From G020354085 sp964629975 (lineage in GTDB: Bacteria; Pseudomonadota; Gammaproteobacteria; Acidiferrobacterales; Sulfurifustaceae), in assembly GCA_964629975.1 (NCBI GenBank), contig CAZVUN010000007.1, positions 1 to 44,567 on the forward strand: DNA of 44,567 nt, in the 5' to 3' direction. Under the pieces are notes generated by a model that saw only the letters and a list, made by a program, of their open reading frames with translations, was not told the DNA's origin and searched no databases. Of this stretch, positions 28,016 through 36,701 are shown piece by piece; the first letter of the stretch is position 1, and each line of letters opens with the position of its first letter. A program made the position numbers and the translations under genes.

Positions 28016-28488
28016 AGAAGATGCCCATCACCGCCGCGGGCGCGCAAAAGCTCGCCGAGGAACTGCAGCGCCTGAAGTCCGTGGAGCGCCCGCGCGTCAT
28101 CCAGGCGATCGCCGAGGCGCGCTCCCATGGCGACCTGTCGGAGAACGCCGAGTATCACGCGGCGCGCGAGCAACAGGGCTTCATCGAGGGCCGCATCGCC
28201 GAGCTCGAAAGCCGGCTTGCCAACGCACAGATCATCGACCCGAAGACGGTCAACGCACAGGGGCGGGTGGTGTTCGGGGCGACCGTCGACCTCAAGGACG
28301 TCGAGAGCGACCAGCAGGTGACCTACCAGATCGTCGGCGACTACGAGGCCGACCTTGCCCACGGCAGGATTTCGGTGAGCTCGCCCATCGCCCGTGCCCT
28401 GATCGGCAAGGAGGCGGGCGATGAGGTCGAGGTGCAGGTGCCGGACGGCACCCGCCACTACGAGGTGCTGGCAATCCGCTACGTGTAG
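28012..28488 (+). CDS. greA: Transcription elongation factor GreA
   Basis: GreA enters the RNA polymerase secondary channel and stimulates cleavage of backtracked RNA. The 158-residue product has the coiled-coil with the acidic tip (ARSHGDLSENAEYHAAREQQGFIEGRIAELE) and the C-terminal FKBP-like domain (YQIVGDYEADLAHGRISVSSPIARALIGKEAGDEVEV). It overlaps the carB stop by 4 bases, so is part of the carAB-greA operon. Confidence 0.98.
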
Positions 28489-28517
28489 CGGCGCGCCGGC
28501 GCGTGTGGCGCCTGTCC

Positions 28518-28544
28518 TTGCGTGGGCGCAACTTCGGCTATCCT
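28518..28544 (+). promoter_or_regulatory. Weak candidate promoter for the receiver-CheC gene
   Basis: TTGCGT (28518-28523) and TATCCT (28539-28544) with a short, 15-base spacer. The leader would be about 70 bases. No riboswitch core was recognised in it. Confidence 0.3.
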
Positions 28545-28623
28545 CTGAACTGGGAGGCACGCCGGCGACGTCGGGCGGCGGCCAGAAAAGTGCTCTCAAC
28601 CTGAGAATCCGCCACCCAGCCCC

Positions 28624-29613
28624 GTGGCCACGCCGATCCTCATCTGTGACGACTCGAGCTTCGCCGCGAAACAGCTGGCGCGCGCCCTGCCGTCGGACTG
28701 GGACGTCGAGGTGAGCTTCGCCAGCGGCGGGGAAGAAGCGCTCGCCGCGATCAAGGCCGGGCGCGGCGACATCCTGTTCCTCGACCTCAACATGCCCGGC
28801 ATGGACGGTTACGACGTGCTCGCGGCAATCCGTGCGCAGGACCTGCCGAGCATGGTGATCGTGGTCTCGGGCGACATCCAGCCGGAGGCGCGCGAGCGCG
28901 TGCTCAAGCTCGGGGCGCTGGAATTCGTCAAGAAGCCGGTGAGCGGCGAGGTCATCACCGAGGTGCTCAAGCGCTACGGCATCCACCATGCGCTCGCGAC
29001 CAGCACGCGCAAGTCCGAGTTCGAGGTCGACCTGCGCGATGCCTGCAAGGAGATTGCCAACGTCGCCATGGGCCGCGCCGCCGACCTGCTGGCGCGGTTG
29101 CTCGGCGTGTTCGTCGAGATGCCGATCCCCAAGGTCAACATGATCGAGGCCGCCGAGCTGCAAATGGCGCTCGCGCAGTTCGCCGAGCAGGGCGCGTGCG
29201 CCGGCGTGTGCCAGGGATTCATCGGCGCCGGTGTGGCGGGCGAGGTGCTCGCGACCTTCGACCAGCCGAGCTACGCCGACATCGCCGAGCTGCTGCGCTA
29301 CGAGGGCACGGCCGACGAGGCCGGGCAGCAGGAGATGCTCGCCGACATCGCCAACATCGTGATCGGGGCGCTGCTCAAGGGCATTGCCGAACAGCTCGAC
29401 ATGAGCTTCAGCCAGGACTATCCGTTGCTGCTCGGCAGCCACCTGGACGTCGAGGCGTTGCTGCGGCGCAAGGCCGGGCGCTGGAAGAACATGCTCGCCA
29501 TCGAGATGGCGACGCGCGTCGAGGGCAGACGCGTGTCGTGCCAGCTGCTGCTGCTGTTCACCGAAGACTCCCTCGCCACGCTGCAGCAGCGCGTGGCGTT
29601 CCTCGCGGGCTAG
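28624..29613 (+). CDS. Response regulator with CheC-type phosphatase domain
   Basis: A 329-residue two-domain protein. Residues 1-120 are a receiver: D9/D10, phospho-acceptor D54 (FLDLNMPGMDGYD), K103/K104 (FVKKP). Residues 135-320 resemble CheC/CheX/FliY, with both phosphatase-type motifs visible: D-x3-E143-x2-N146 (DACKEIANVAMG) and E-x3-D241-x2-N244 (EMLADIANIVIG). CheC removes phosphate from CheY-P, so this one may act on its own receiver or on CheY. GTG at 28624 is the start, beginning MATPILICDDSS. The cyclase gene begins 3 bases after its stop, strongly suggesting a joint pathway. Confidence 0.85.
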   Translation: MATPILICDDSSFAAKQLARALPSDWDVEVSFASGGEEALAAIKAGRGDILFLDLNMPGMDGYDVLAAIRAQDLPSMVIVVSGDIQPEARERVLKLGALEFVKKPVSGEVITEVLKRYGIHHALATSTRKSEFEVDLRDACKEIANVAMGRAADLLARLLGVFVEMPIPKVNMIEAAELQMALAQFAEQGACAGVCQGFIGAGVAGEVLATFDQPSYADIAELLRYEGTADEAGQQEMLADIANIVIGALLKGIAEQLDMSFSQDYPLLLGSHLDVEALLRRKAGRWKNMLAIEMATRVEGRRVSCQLLLLFTEDSLATLQQRVAFLAG

Positions 29614-29616
29614 ATC

Positions 29617-30576
29617 ATGGCGGGCAAGGACAGCGAACTCGCCGAACTGCACTGGATGATGGACATCCTGCAGTCGATCGACGTCGGGCTGGTGGTGCTC
29701 GACCGCGAGTATCGCGTACAGATCTGGAACAGCTTCATGGCCAACCACTCCGGCTTGCTGCCCACGCGCGTCATTGGCAAGTCGATCTTCGAGCAGTTCG
29801 GCGAACTGCCGGAACAGTGGCTGCGGCGCAAGACCGCCTCGGTGTTCCTGCTGAACAATCGCGCCTTCACCACCTGGGAGCAGCGTCCCTACCTGTTCCG
29901 CTTCCGCAATTACCGGCCTATCACCGGCACGGCCGAGTTCATGTACCAGAACATCACTTTCATTCCGCTCATGTCGGTGACCGGCGAGGTCAATCACGTG
30001 GCGCTGGTCATCGATGACGTGACCGACATTGCCGTCAACAAGATCGAGCTCCAGGCCGCCAACCAGCAGCTCGCCCTCCTGAGCCGCACCGATCGGCTGA
30101 CACAGCTCAATAACCGCGGCTACTGGGAGGAGGCGCTGGTCAGCGAGTTCGCGCGCGTGCGCCGCACGCAGCAGCCGGCCACGGTGATGATGTTCGACAT
30201 CGACCACTTCAAGAAGGTCAACGACACCTACGGCCACCCGACCGGCGACGAGGTGATCCGCAACACCGCGAACCTGCTGCGCCAGTCGGTCCGCACCACC
30301 GATATCTGCGGGCGTTACGGCGGCGAGGAGTTCGGCGTGATCCTGGTCAACACGCGCCAGGCCGACGCCCACGTCGTGGCCGAGCGCCTGCGCAGCCGCA
30401 TCGAGGCGTGCACGGTCGAGCACGAGGGCCAGACGATCCGCTACACCATCAGCATCGGCCTGGCCGAATGCTCCGCGACGCTGCCCGACCACAAGGCCTG
30501 GCTCGAGCGCGCCGACCAGGCGCTGTATGAATCCAAGCGCGGCGGCCGCAACCGCGTCACCGTCGCCGCGGCCTGA
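29617..30576 (+). CDS. PAS-GGDEF diguanylate cyclase
   Basis: Makes c-di-GMP from two GTP. The 319-residue soluble protein has an N-terminal PAS domain (VGLVVLDREYRVQIWNSFMANHSG), a short signalling helix (VNKIELQAANQQLALLSRTDRLTQL) and a GGDEF domain with GGEEF at 235-239, the metal-binding FDIDHFKKVND, and an RTTD I-site (226-229) five residues ahead, so product inhibition is probably intact. No membrane segments. It begins 3 bases after the receiver-CheC gene: a classic sensor/effector pair that would link a phosphorelay to c-di-GMP. Confidence 0.95.
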   Translation: MAGKDSELAELHWMMDILQSIDVGLVVLDREYRVQIWNSFMANHSGLLPTRVIGKSIFEQFGELPEQWLRRKTASVFLLNNRAFTTWEQRPYLFRFRNYRPITGTAEFMYQNITFIPLMSVTGEVNHVALVIDDVTDIAVNKIELQAANQQLALLSRTDRLTQLNNRGYWEEALVSEFARVRRTQQPATVMMFDIDHFKKVNDTYGHPTGDEVIRNTANLLRQSVRTTDICGRYGGEEFGVILVNTRQADAHVVAERLRSRIEACTVEHEGQTIRYTISIGLAECSATLPDHKAWLERADQALYESKRGGRNRVTVAAA

Positions 30577-30690
30577 GCGCACCGCCCGCGCGGCGCGCTG
30601 CATCCGGCCACCCCGTTCAGCCAAGTTTCCGCCGGCATGGATTAATCCGGCACGCCCGCGCGTCCCGATGCGGCTGCGCCGCGCGCTTCA

Positions 30691-30719
30691 TTGCTGCCGT
30701 CCCGACGTTGTGATTTGAT
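30691..30719 (+). promoter_or_regulatory. Promoter of the lipoprotein gene
   Basis: TTGCTG (30691-30696), 17 bases, TTTGAT (30714-30719), with a TGA extended -10 immediately upstream. The leader would be about 75 bases. This suggests that the lipoprotein is transcribed separately from the cyclase. Confidence 0.48.
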
Positions 30720-30799
30720 AGCGGCGACCTGCCTGCCGCGGGTGCGGTTTCTTCGGCGCACGTTGCGGCGCGCAGGCAAAGAACAAGAAGGAGAGCCGT

Positions 30800-31603
30800 A
30801 TGTCGTACCGCACCCATCTGCGAATCATCAGTGTCCCCGTCGTGTTGTCGGTCGCGCTGCTGCTGGCGGCGTGCAGTGGTGGCAGCGGTGGCGGAGAAAG
30901 CGCAGGCGGCACCACCCCCCCGGTACCGGTCACGACGAAAAAGGTCGGCGTGGTCGGGCTCAACACCGAGGACGGCGCCTTGGTGGCGTTCCTGCGAGCC
31001 GAGGGCTTCGTGCCCGTGATCTTGGACGGCGCGTCCCTCGTGGATTCGGCCACGGTCAATCAGTATGACTACCTGTTCTTTCCCTCGCGCGAGAGCGACC
31101 AGGACACCTCGGGAGTGCCGTACGCGGCCTACCCCGCCGTCGTGACGAATCTGCAGGGCTTCGTGAGCAAGGGCGGGCGCATGTACGTGTTCGACTGGGC
31201 CGCCGACTACGTGGAATCGGCGTTTCCCGACAAGATCGACTTCCTTGGACCAGACCCGGATGTCGTCAGCAACAGCCTGGTGGGTGCGTCCGAGGCGGTC
31301 GTGGCCACGGTCACCGATCCTGGATTGGCGTCCGCCGTCGGTCCGCAAGTTATGCTCAGCCTAGAAGCGGGCTATGCCGTGATGGCTGGCATAAGTAGCC
31401 AGGCGGGTGTGGTCCAGTTGGTTCAGGGTGAACGCAAGCGCGAGAACCCAGCGCCGAACAGCCCACCGGACTCCTTGGGCCAGGGCCCGCTGGTCGTGAA
31501 GTTCAGCCATGGCCTGGGTGAAGTGGTGTTTTCTTCAGCGGGTGATTACACCGCCGTGAACGACGCACTCAAGGCGCTGCTGCGCGCCCTCGCCCCAAAA
31601 TAG
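30800..31603 (+). CDS. Lipoprotein of unknown function
   Basis: A 267-residue product with a lipoprotein signal (VVLSVALLLAACSGG, Cys about residue 25), a Gly/Thr/Pro-rich linker, then a globular domain: VGVVGLNTEDGALVAFLRAEGFVPVILDG, YDYLFFPSRESD, LQGFVSKGGRMYVFDWAADYVE, ending LVVKFSHGLGEVVFSSAGDYTAVNDALKALLRAL. The alternation suggests a Rossmann-like fold related to class I glutamine amidotransferase/ThuA-type domains, but no nucleophile Cys is seen, so it may be non-catalytic. AAGGAG lies 7 bases before the ATG. Nothing in the sequence ties it to the cyclase except position. Confidence 0.7.
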   Translation: MSYRTHLRIISVPVVLSVALLLAACSGGSGGGESAGGTTPPVPVTTKKVGVVGLNTEDGALVAFLRAEGFVPVILDGASLVDSATVNQYDYLFFPSRESDQDTSGVPYAAYPAVVTNLQGFVSKGGRMYVFDWAADYVESAFPDKIDFLGPDPDVVSNSLVGASEAVVATVTDPGLASAVGPQVMLSLEAGYAVMAGISSQAGVVQLVQGERKRENPAPNSPPDSLGQGPLVVKFSHGLGEVVFSSAGDYTAVNDALKALLRALAPK

Positions 31604-31651
31604 CGGCGTGCATTCATCGGGTCGGGCCCCGCGAGGTGGCGGGCAGTGCGC

Positions 31652-31657
31652 TAGAAT
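31652..31657 (+). promoter_or_regulatory. -10 element before rlmE
   Basis: TAGAAT lies 36 bases before the rlmE start. No good -35 is found at normal spacing. Confidence 0.35.
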
Positions 31658-31693
31658 GCACGCTCCCTGCGTTGTGCATCCGTCTGAGGTCCG

Positions 31694-32326
31694 ATGCCCC
31701 GCTCCAAGAGCAGTTCCCGCTGGCTGGCGCGCCACGTCAGCGATCCATTCGTCAAGCGAGCCCAGAAGGAGGGCTACCGTTCGCGTGCGGCCTATAAGCT
31801 GGCCGAGATCGACGAACGCGACCACCTGTTCCACCCCGGCATGACCGTGGTCGACCTCGGGTCGGCCCCCGGCGGCTGGTCGCAGTACGCCGCGGTCCGG
31901 GTCGGCCCCAACGGGCGGGTCATCGCCCTCGACCTTCTGCCGATGCAGCCGCTTGCGGCTGTCGAGTTCCTGCAGGGCGATTTCACGCAGGATGCGGTGC
32001 TAGACTCGTTACTGGGGCAGCTGGGTGGCCGCCAGGTCGACTTGGTAATGTCGGACATGGCCCCCAATATCAGCGGTATTGGCGTCTCCGACCAGGCGCG
32101 CAGCATTTATCTTGCGGAACTCGCGCTCGAGTTTGCCGCCAAAACCTTGCGGGTCGGGGGCGATTTGTTGCTCAAGACGTTTCAGGGCGAAGGCTTCGCG
32201 CAGCTGCACAAGTCGCTGCAGCAGCAGTTCGACAAGGTGCTGACGCGCAAGCCGCGCGCCTCGCGGGCCGAGAGTCGCGAACTGTACCTGCTGTGCCGCG
32301 GATTCCGCGGGGCGGCGCGGTTGTAA
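31694..32326 (+). CDS. rlmE: 23S rRNA 2'-O-methyltransferase RlmE (FtsJ/RrmJ)
   Basis: Methylates U2552 of 23S rRNA; heat-induced in E. coli. The 210-residue product has the N-terminal basic part (SSRWLARHVSDPFVKRAQKEGYRSRAAYKLAEID), the SAM motif VVDLGSAPGGWSQYA and the K-D-K-E catalytic set: K in RSRAAYKL, D in VMSDMAPNISG, K in LLLKTFQGEG, E in SRAESRELYLLCRGF. It is paired with ftsH, as in most gammaproteobacteria. The CRS1/YhbY RNA-binding gene often found divergent from it is missing. Confidence 0.97.
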   Translation: MPRSKSSSRWLARHVSDPFVKRAQKEGYRSRAAYKLAEIDERDHLFHPGMTVVDLGSAPGGWSQYAAVRVGPNGRVIALDLLPMQPLAAVEFLQGDFTQDAVLDSLLGQLGGRQVDLVMSDMAPNISGIGVSDQARSIYLAELALEFAAKTLRVGGDLLLKTFQGEGFAQLHKSLQQQFDKVLTRKPRASRAESRELYLLCRGFRGAARL

Positions 32327-32404
32327 GACGAGCCCGTTGCGCTGCAAAATGGGGGCCTGCCCCGCGGGCATACCGCTGACATCCTTAAATAGAGGTACAA
32401 GTCG

Positions 32405-34318
32405 TTGAACAATCTCACCAAGAACATCCTGCTCTGGCTGGTCATCGCTATCGTCCTGATGTCGGTGTTCAACAATTTCGGCACGCGCCCCTCGCAGGCG
32501 CGCCCGCTCGAGTATTCCAAATTCATCCAGATGGTGCGCCAGGGTGAGGTCGAGCGCGTCACCATCCAGGGCCGCGAAGTGAGCGGACGCCTCAAGAGCA
32601 ACGAGTCGTTCACCACCTACACGCCGAACGACCCGCAGATGGTCAACGATCTGCTCGATCACAAGGTCGTGTTCGACGCCAAGCCGCCGGAGGAGCCGTC
32701 GCTGCTGTTCCAGCTGTTCATGAACTGGTTCCCGCTGCTGATCCTGCTCGGCTTCTGGATCTACCTGATGCGCCAGATGCAGGGCGGCGTGGGCGGGCGC
32801 GGCGCCATGAGTTTCGGCAAGAGCAAGGCGCGCATGCTCACCGAGGAGCAGAACAAGACCACGTTCGACGACGTCGCGGGCGTGGAGGAGGCGAAGGAAG
32901 AGGTCAAGGAACTGGTCGAGTTCCTGCGCGACCCGAGCAAGTTCCAGAAGCTCGGCGGGCGCATCCCGCGCGGCGTGCTCATGACCGGCAGCCCCGGCAC
33001 CGGCAAGACCCTGCTCGCCAAGGCCATCGCCGGCGAGGCCAAGGTGCCATTCTTCTCGATCTCGGGCTCGGATTTCGTCGAGATGTTCGTCGGCGTCGGT
33101 GCCTCGCGCGTGCGCGACATGTTCGATCAGGCCAAGAAGCATGCGCCCTGCATCATCTTCATTGACGAGATCGACGCCGTCGGCCGCCAGCGCGGCGCGG
33201 GCTTGGGCGGCGGGCACGACGAGCGCGAGCAGACCTTGAACCAGCTGCTGGTGGAGATGGACGGCTTCGAGGGCAGCGAAGGCGTGATCGTGATCGCCGC
33301 CACCAACCGCCCGGACGTGCTCGACCCGGCGCTGCTGCGCCCGGGCCGCTTCGACCGCCAGGTGTACGTGCCGCTGCCCGACATCCGCGGGCGCGAGCTG
33401 ATCCTCAAGGTGCACATGCGCAAGGTGCCGGTGGCCGACGACGTCAACGCCAACATCATCGCGCGCGGCACGCCGGGATTCTCCGGGGCGGACCTGGCCA
33501 ACCTGGTGAACGAGGCGGCGCTGTTCGCGGCGCGCGCCAACAAGCGCCTCGTGGACATGGAGGACTTCGAGAAGGCCAAGGACAAGATCGTGATGGGCGC
33601 CGAGCGCCGCTCGATCGTGATGCCCGAGAAGGAGCGCATGAACACCGCGTACCACGAGTCCGGCCACGCGGTGGTGGCCAAGATGCTGCCGAACACCGAC
33701 CCGGTGCACAAGGTCACCATCATCCCGCGCGGACGCGCCTTGGGCGTCACCATGCAGCTGCCGGAGGAGGACCGCTACAGCCACGATCGCGACTCGCTGT
33801 TGGCGCGGATCTCGGTGCTGATGGGCGGGCGCATCGCCGAAGAGGTGTTCATGAACCAGATGACCACCGGTGCGGCCAACGACTTCGAGCGCGCCACCGA
33901 GCTCGCGCGCAACATGGTCATGCGCTGGGGCATGTCGGATGCCCTTGGCACGCGCGTATATGGCGAGAACCAGAGCGAGGTGTTCCTCGGACGCGACATG
34001 ATGACGCACAAGAACCTCTCGGACTCGGTGGCCGAGCAGGTCGATCGCGAGATCCGCCGCATCATCGACGAGCAATACGCCCGGGCGCGTGCGATCATCG
34101 AGGAGAACCGCGACAAGATCGAGACCATGGCCAAGGCCTTGCTCGAGTGGGAGACGCTCGACGCCGAGCAGATCAACGACATCATGGCGGGCAAGGCGCC
34201 GCGCCCACCCGCCGGCACCGGCGGGACCGGCAGCCGCGGGCGCGACAGCGGCGAGCCGAAGGAGCAGTCCAAGCCGGGCGTCAAGCCGCGCTTCGACGCA
34301 CCGGCCGGAGAACACTGA
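32405..34318 (+). CDS. ftsH: ATP-dependent zinc metalloprotease FtsH
   Basis: Membrane AAA+ protease for quality control and turnover of sigma-32, among others. The 637-residue product has TM1 (ILLWLVIAIVLMSVFNNF), a periplasmic domain, TM2 (WFPLLILLGFWIYLM), a Walker A in the GSPGTGKT form, Walker B IIFIDEIDAVG, the SRH ATNRPDVLDPALLRPGRFDR and the zinc site HESGH. The start is an unusual TTG at 32405, with AGAGG 9 bases ahead and the correct N-terminus MNNLTKNILLW. It closes the rlmE-ftsH unit and is followed by folP after 67 bases. Confidence 0.97.
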   Translation: MNNLTKNILLWLVIAIVLMSVFNNFGTRPSQARPLEYSKFIQMVRQGEVERVTIQGREVSGRLKSNESFTTYTPNDPQMVNDLLDHKVVFDAKPPEEPSLLFQLFMNWFPLLILLGFWIYLMRQMQGGVGGRGAMSFGKSKARMLTEEQNKTTFDDVAGVEEAKEEVKELVEFLRDPSKFQKLGGRIPRGVLMTGSPGTGKTLLAKAIAGEAKVPFFSISGSDFVEMFVGVGASRVRDMFDQAKKHAPCIIFIDEIDAVGRQRGAGLGGGHDEREQTLNQLLVEMDGFEGSEGVIVIAATNRPDVLDPALLRPGRFDRQVYVPLPDIRGRELILKVHMRKVPVADDVNANIIARGTPGFSGADLANLVNEAALFAARANKRLVDMEDFEKAKDKIVMGAERRSIVMPEKERMNTAYHESGHAVVAKMLPNTDPVHKVTIIPRGRALGVTMQLPEEDRYSHDRDSLLARISVLMGGRIAEEVFMNQMTTGAANDFERATELARNMVMRWGMSDALGTRVYGENQSEVFLGRDMMTHKNLSDSVAEQVDREIRRIIDEQYARARAIIEENRDKIETMAKALLEWETLDAEQINDIMAGKAPRPPAGTGGTGSRGRDSGEPKEQSKPGVKPRFDAPAGEH

Positions 34319-34385
34319 CGCCGCAGGTCTCGCGTTAGCGGTTTCGAGCCTCGGGTTCAGACGCACCTGTCTTAGGCGAGCTGGC

Positions 34386-35252
34386 ATGGGCGAGCCCAAC
34401 GCGAGACCCGAGGCCCGCGACCCCGGACCGTCCCTCGATTGCGCCGGCCGCCCGCTCGACCTGGGGCGCACCGCCATCATGGGCGTGCTCAATGTGACGC
34501 CCGATTCGTTCTCCGATGGCGGCGCGTTCCTCGCGCGCGAGCGCGCCGTGGCGCATGCGGTCGAGATGGTGGCGGACGGCGCGGATATCATCGATGTGGG
34601 CGGTGAATCGACGCGCCCCGGCGCCACGCCGGTGTCGGTGGCCGAGGAGCTCGCGCGCGTCATCCCCGTCATCGAGGCGCTGCGCACCGCCGTGCCGGTG
34701 CCGATTTCCATCGACACCGCGAAGCCCGAGGTGATGCGGGCGGCGGTCGCCGCCGGCGCCGGCCTCATCAATGACGTTACCGCGCTGCGCCAGCCGCAGG
34801 CGCTGGCGGTCGCCGCGCAACTGCAGGTGCCGGTGTGTCTGATGCACATGCAGGGCGAGCCGCGCACCATGCAGAACGATCCGCACTATCGCGACGTGCT
34901 GACGGAGGTGCGCGCCTTCCTGCAGGCGCGCATTGAGGCGTGCGTGGCGGTCGGTATCCCGCGCACGCGGCTGCTCATCGATCCCGGCTTCGGCTTCGGC
35001 AAGACACTGGCGCACAACGTTACGCTGTTGCGCCGCCTGCCGGAGCTCGCCACGCTTGGCGTGCCGATCCTGGTGGGACTGTCACGCAAATCGATGATCG
35101 GCAAGGCACTCGGCCTGTCGGTCGAGGAACGGCTGCATGCCAGTGTGGCGCTGGCGCTGCTCGCCGTGCAAAATGGCGCGCGCATCGTGCGCGTGCACGA
35201 CGTGCGCGCGACACGCGACGCGATTCGCATGTACGAAGCCGTCTATGCTTAA
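34386..35252 (+). CDS. folP: Dihydropteroate synthase
   Basis: Folate biosynthesis enzyme joining p-aminobenzoate to the pterin diphosphate, the target of sulfonamides. The 288-residue product has both family signatures: IMGVLNVTPDSFSDGG and ADIIDVGGESTRPGA, plus SIDTAKPEV, LINDVTA, LLIDPGFGFGKT and VGLSRKSMIG. ATG 34386 gives a short Pro/Arg/Asp-rich head before the first signature, somewhat longer than usual, so a later start is possible. ftsH-folP-glmM is a standard gammaproteobacterial block. Confidence 0.96.
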   Translation: MGEPNARPEARDPGPSLDCAGRPLDLGRTAIMGVLNVTPDSFSDGGAFLARERAVAHAVEMVADGADIIDVGGESTRPGATPVSVAEELARVIPVIEALRTAVPVPISIDTAKPEVMRAAVAAGAGLINDVTALRQPQALAVAAQLQVPVCLMHMQGEPRTMQNDPHYRDVLTEVRAFLQARIEACVAVGIPRTRLLIDPGFGFGKTLAHNVTLLRRLPELATLGVPILVGLSRKSMIGKALGLSVEERLHASVALALLAVQNGARIVRVHDVRATRDAIRMYEAVYA

Positions 35253-35292
35253 GTACCCGCATGGCGGCGAGCGCATCCGCAGAGGGAGGGGT

Positions 35293-36645
35293 ATGGCGAG
35301 ACGCTATTTCGGTACTGACGGGGTCCGCGGCCAGGTGGGCGAAGAGCCGATCACGCCCGAGACCATGCTCAAGCTCGGCTGGGCGGCCGGCCGGGTGCTC
35401 GGCCGGCGCGCCGCCGACCACGCCAAGATCATCATCGGCAAGGACACGCGCGTGTCCGGCTACCTGCTCGAATCCGCGCTCGAGGCCGGGCTGTCGGCCG
35501 CCGGCGTCGACATCCGCCTGCTCGGGCCGATGCCGACACCGGGCATCGCCTACCTGACGCGTACCGCCCGCGCCCGCGCCGGCATCGTCATCAGCGCCTC
35601 GCACAACCCGTACCAGGACAACGGCATCAAGTTCTTCTCCTCCGACGGCGCCAAGCTGCCGGACGAGGTCGAGGCCGCGATCGAGCAGGCGATGGGCGAA
35701 CCGCTGCGCACCGTGCCGGCCAACGAGCTTGGCAAGGCCAAGCGCTATGACGATGCCGCCGGTCGCTACATCGAGTTCTGCAAGAGCACCTTTCCGCATC
35801 GCCTCACCCTGGAGGGCCTGCGCATCGTGGTCGACTGCGCCAACGGCGCGGCCTATCACGTGGCGCCGGCGGTGTTCAGCGAGCTGGGCGCCGTCGTTAC
35901 CGCCATCGCCAACGAGCCGGACGGGTTCAACATCAATCGCGAGTGCGGCTCGACCTACCCGAAGCTGCTGCAGAAGACCGTGGTCGAAAGGAATGCCGAT
36001 GTCGGCATCGCGCTCGACGGTGACGGCGATCGCGTCATCATGGTCGATGCCTACGGTCAGGTGCTCGACGGCGATGCGCTGCTGTACATCACCGCGCTCG
36101 CACGCCACGCCGCCGGTCGGCTGCGCGGCGGTGTCGCCGGCACGCTCATGACCAATCTCGGGCTCGAGCAGGCGCTTGCCGCGCGCGCCATTCCGTTCAA
36201 GCGCGCGGCGGTTGGTGATCGCTACGTCCTCGGCCTGCTGCAGCAGGAAGGCTGGGAGCTGGGCGGCGAAACCTCCGGGCACCTGATCTGTCTCGACAAG
36301 AGCACTACCGGCGACGGTATCATCGCCGCGCTCGAGGTGCTGGCGGCCATGATCCAGTCGGGCAAGACACTGGCCGAGCTCAAGAGCGGGCTGACCGTCT
36401 GCCCGCAGACCATGGTCAATGTCCGCACGAGCCGGCGCGTCGACGTCAACGGCTCGGCGTTGCTGCAACAGGCGTTGCGCGAGGTCGAAGGCGAGCTCGG
36501 CGCCAACGGGCGCGTGGTGTTGCGGCCGTCGGGCACCGAGCCGGTGGTGCGCGTCATGGTCGAGGGACGCGACGCCCAGCAGATCCAGCGTCTGGCGCAG
36601 CAGCTCGCCGACGCGGTGCGCCGTGTGGCGGACCAGGCCGCATGA
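35293..36645 (+). CDS. glmM: Phosphoglucosamine mutase
   Basis: Converts glucosamine-6-phosphate to glucosamine-1-phosphate for UDP-GlcNAc and hence peptidoglycan and LPS. The 450-residue product starts MARRYFGTDGVRGQVGEEP, has the phosphoserine loop GIVISASHNPYQDNGIKFF, the metal loop ALDGDGDRVIMVD, sugar-binding GETSGHLICLD, and the C-terminal RPSGTEPVVRVMVEG. AGAGGGAGGGG just ahead of ATG 35293 is an excellent ribosome site. The frame is open upstream into folP but is not real there. Confidence 0.98.
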   Translation: MARRYFGTDGVRGQVGEEPITPETMLKLGWAAGRVLGRRAADHAKIIIGKDTRVSGYLLESALEAGLSAAGVDIRLLGPMPTPGIAYLTRTARARAGIVISASHNPYQDNGIKFFSSDGAKLPDEVEAAIEQAMGEPLRTVPANELGKAKRYDDAAGRYIEFCKSTFPHRLTLEGLRIVVDCANGAAYHVAPAVFSELGAVVTAIANEPDGFNINRECGSTYPKLLQKTVVERNADVGIALDGDGDRVIMVDAYGQVLDGDALLYITALARHAAGRLRGGVAGTLMTNLGLEQALAARAIPFKRAAVGDRYVLGLLQQEGWELGGETSGHLICLDKSTTGDGIIAALEVLAAMIQSGKTLAELKSGLTVCPQTMVNVRTSRRVDVNGSALLQQALREVEGELGANGRVVLRPSGTEPVVRVMVEGRDAQQIQRLAQQLADAVRRVADQAA

Positions 36646-36701
36646 TGGCGCGGCGCCCGCCGCCGCGTTCGCGTGACACACAAGCCAGACGGGGAAGGCC
36701 C

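Noticed and set aside
32009..34870. A 953-codon minus-strand open frame opposite ftsH
   Set aside because: Opposes a fully conserved protease gene; composition is that of an antisense shadow.
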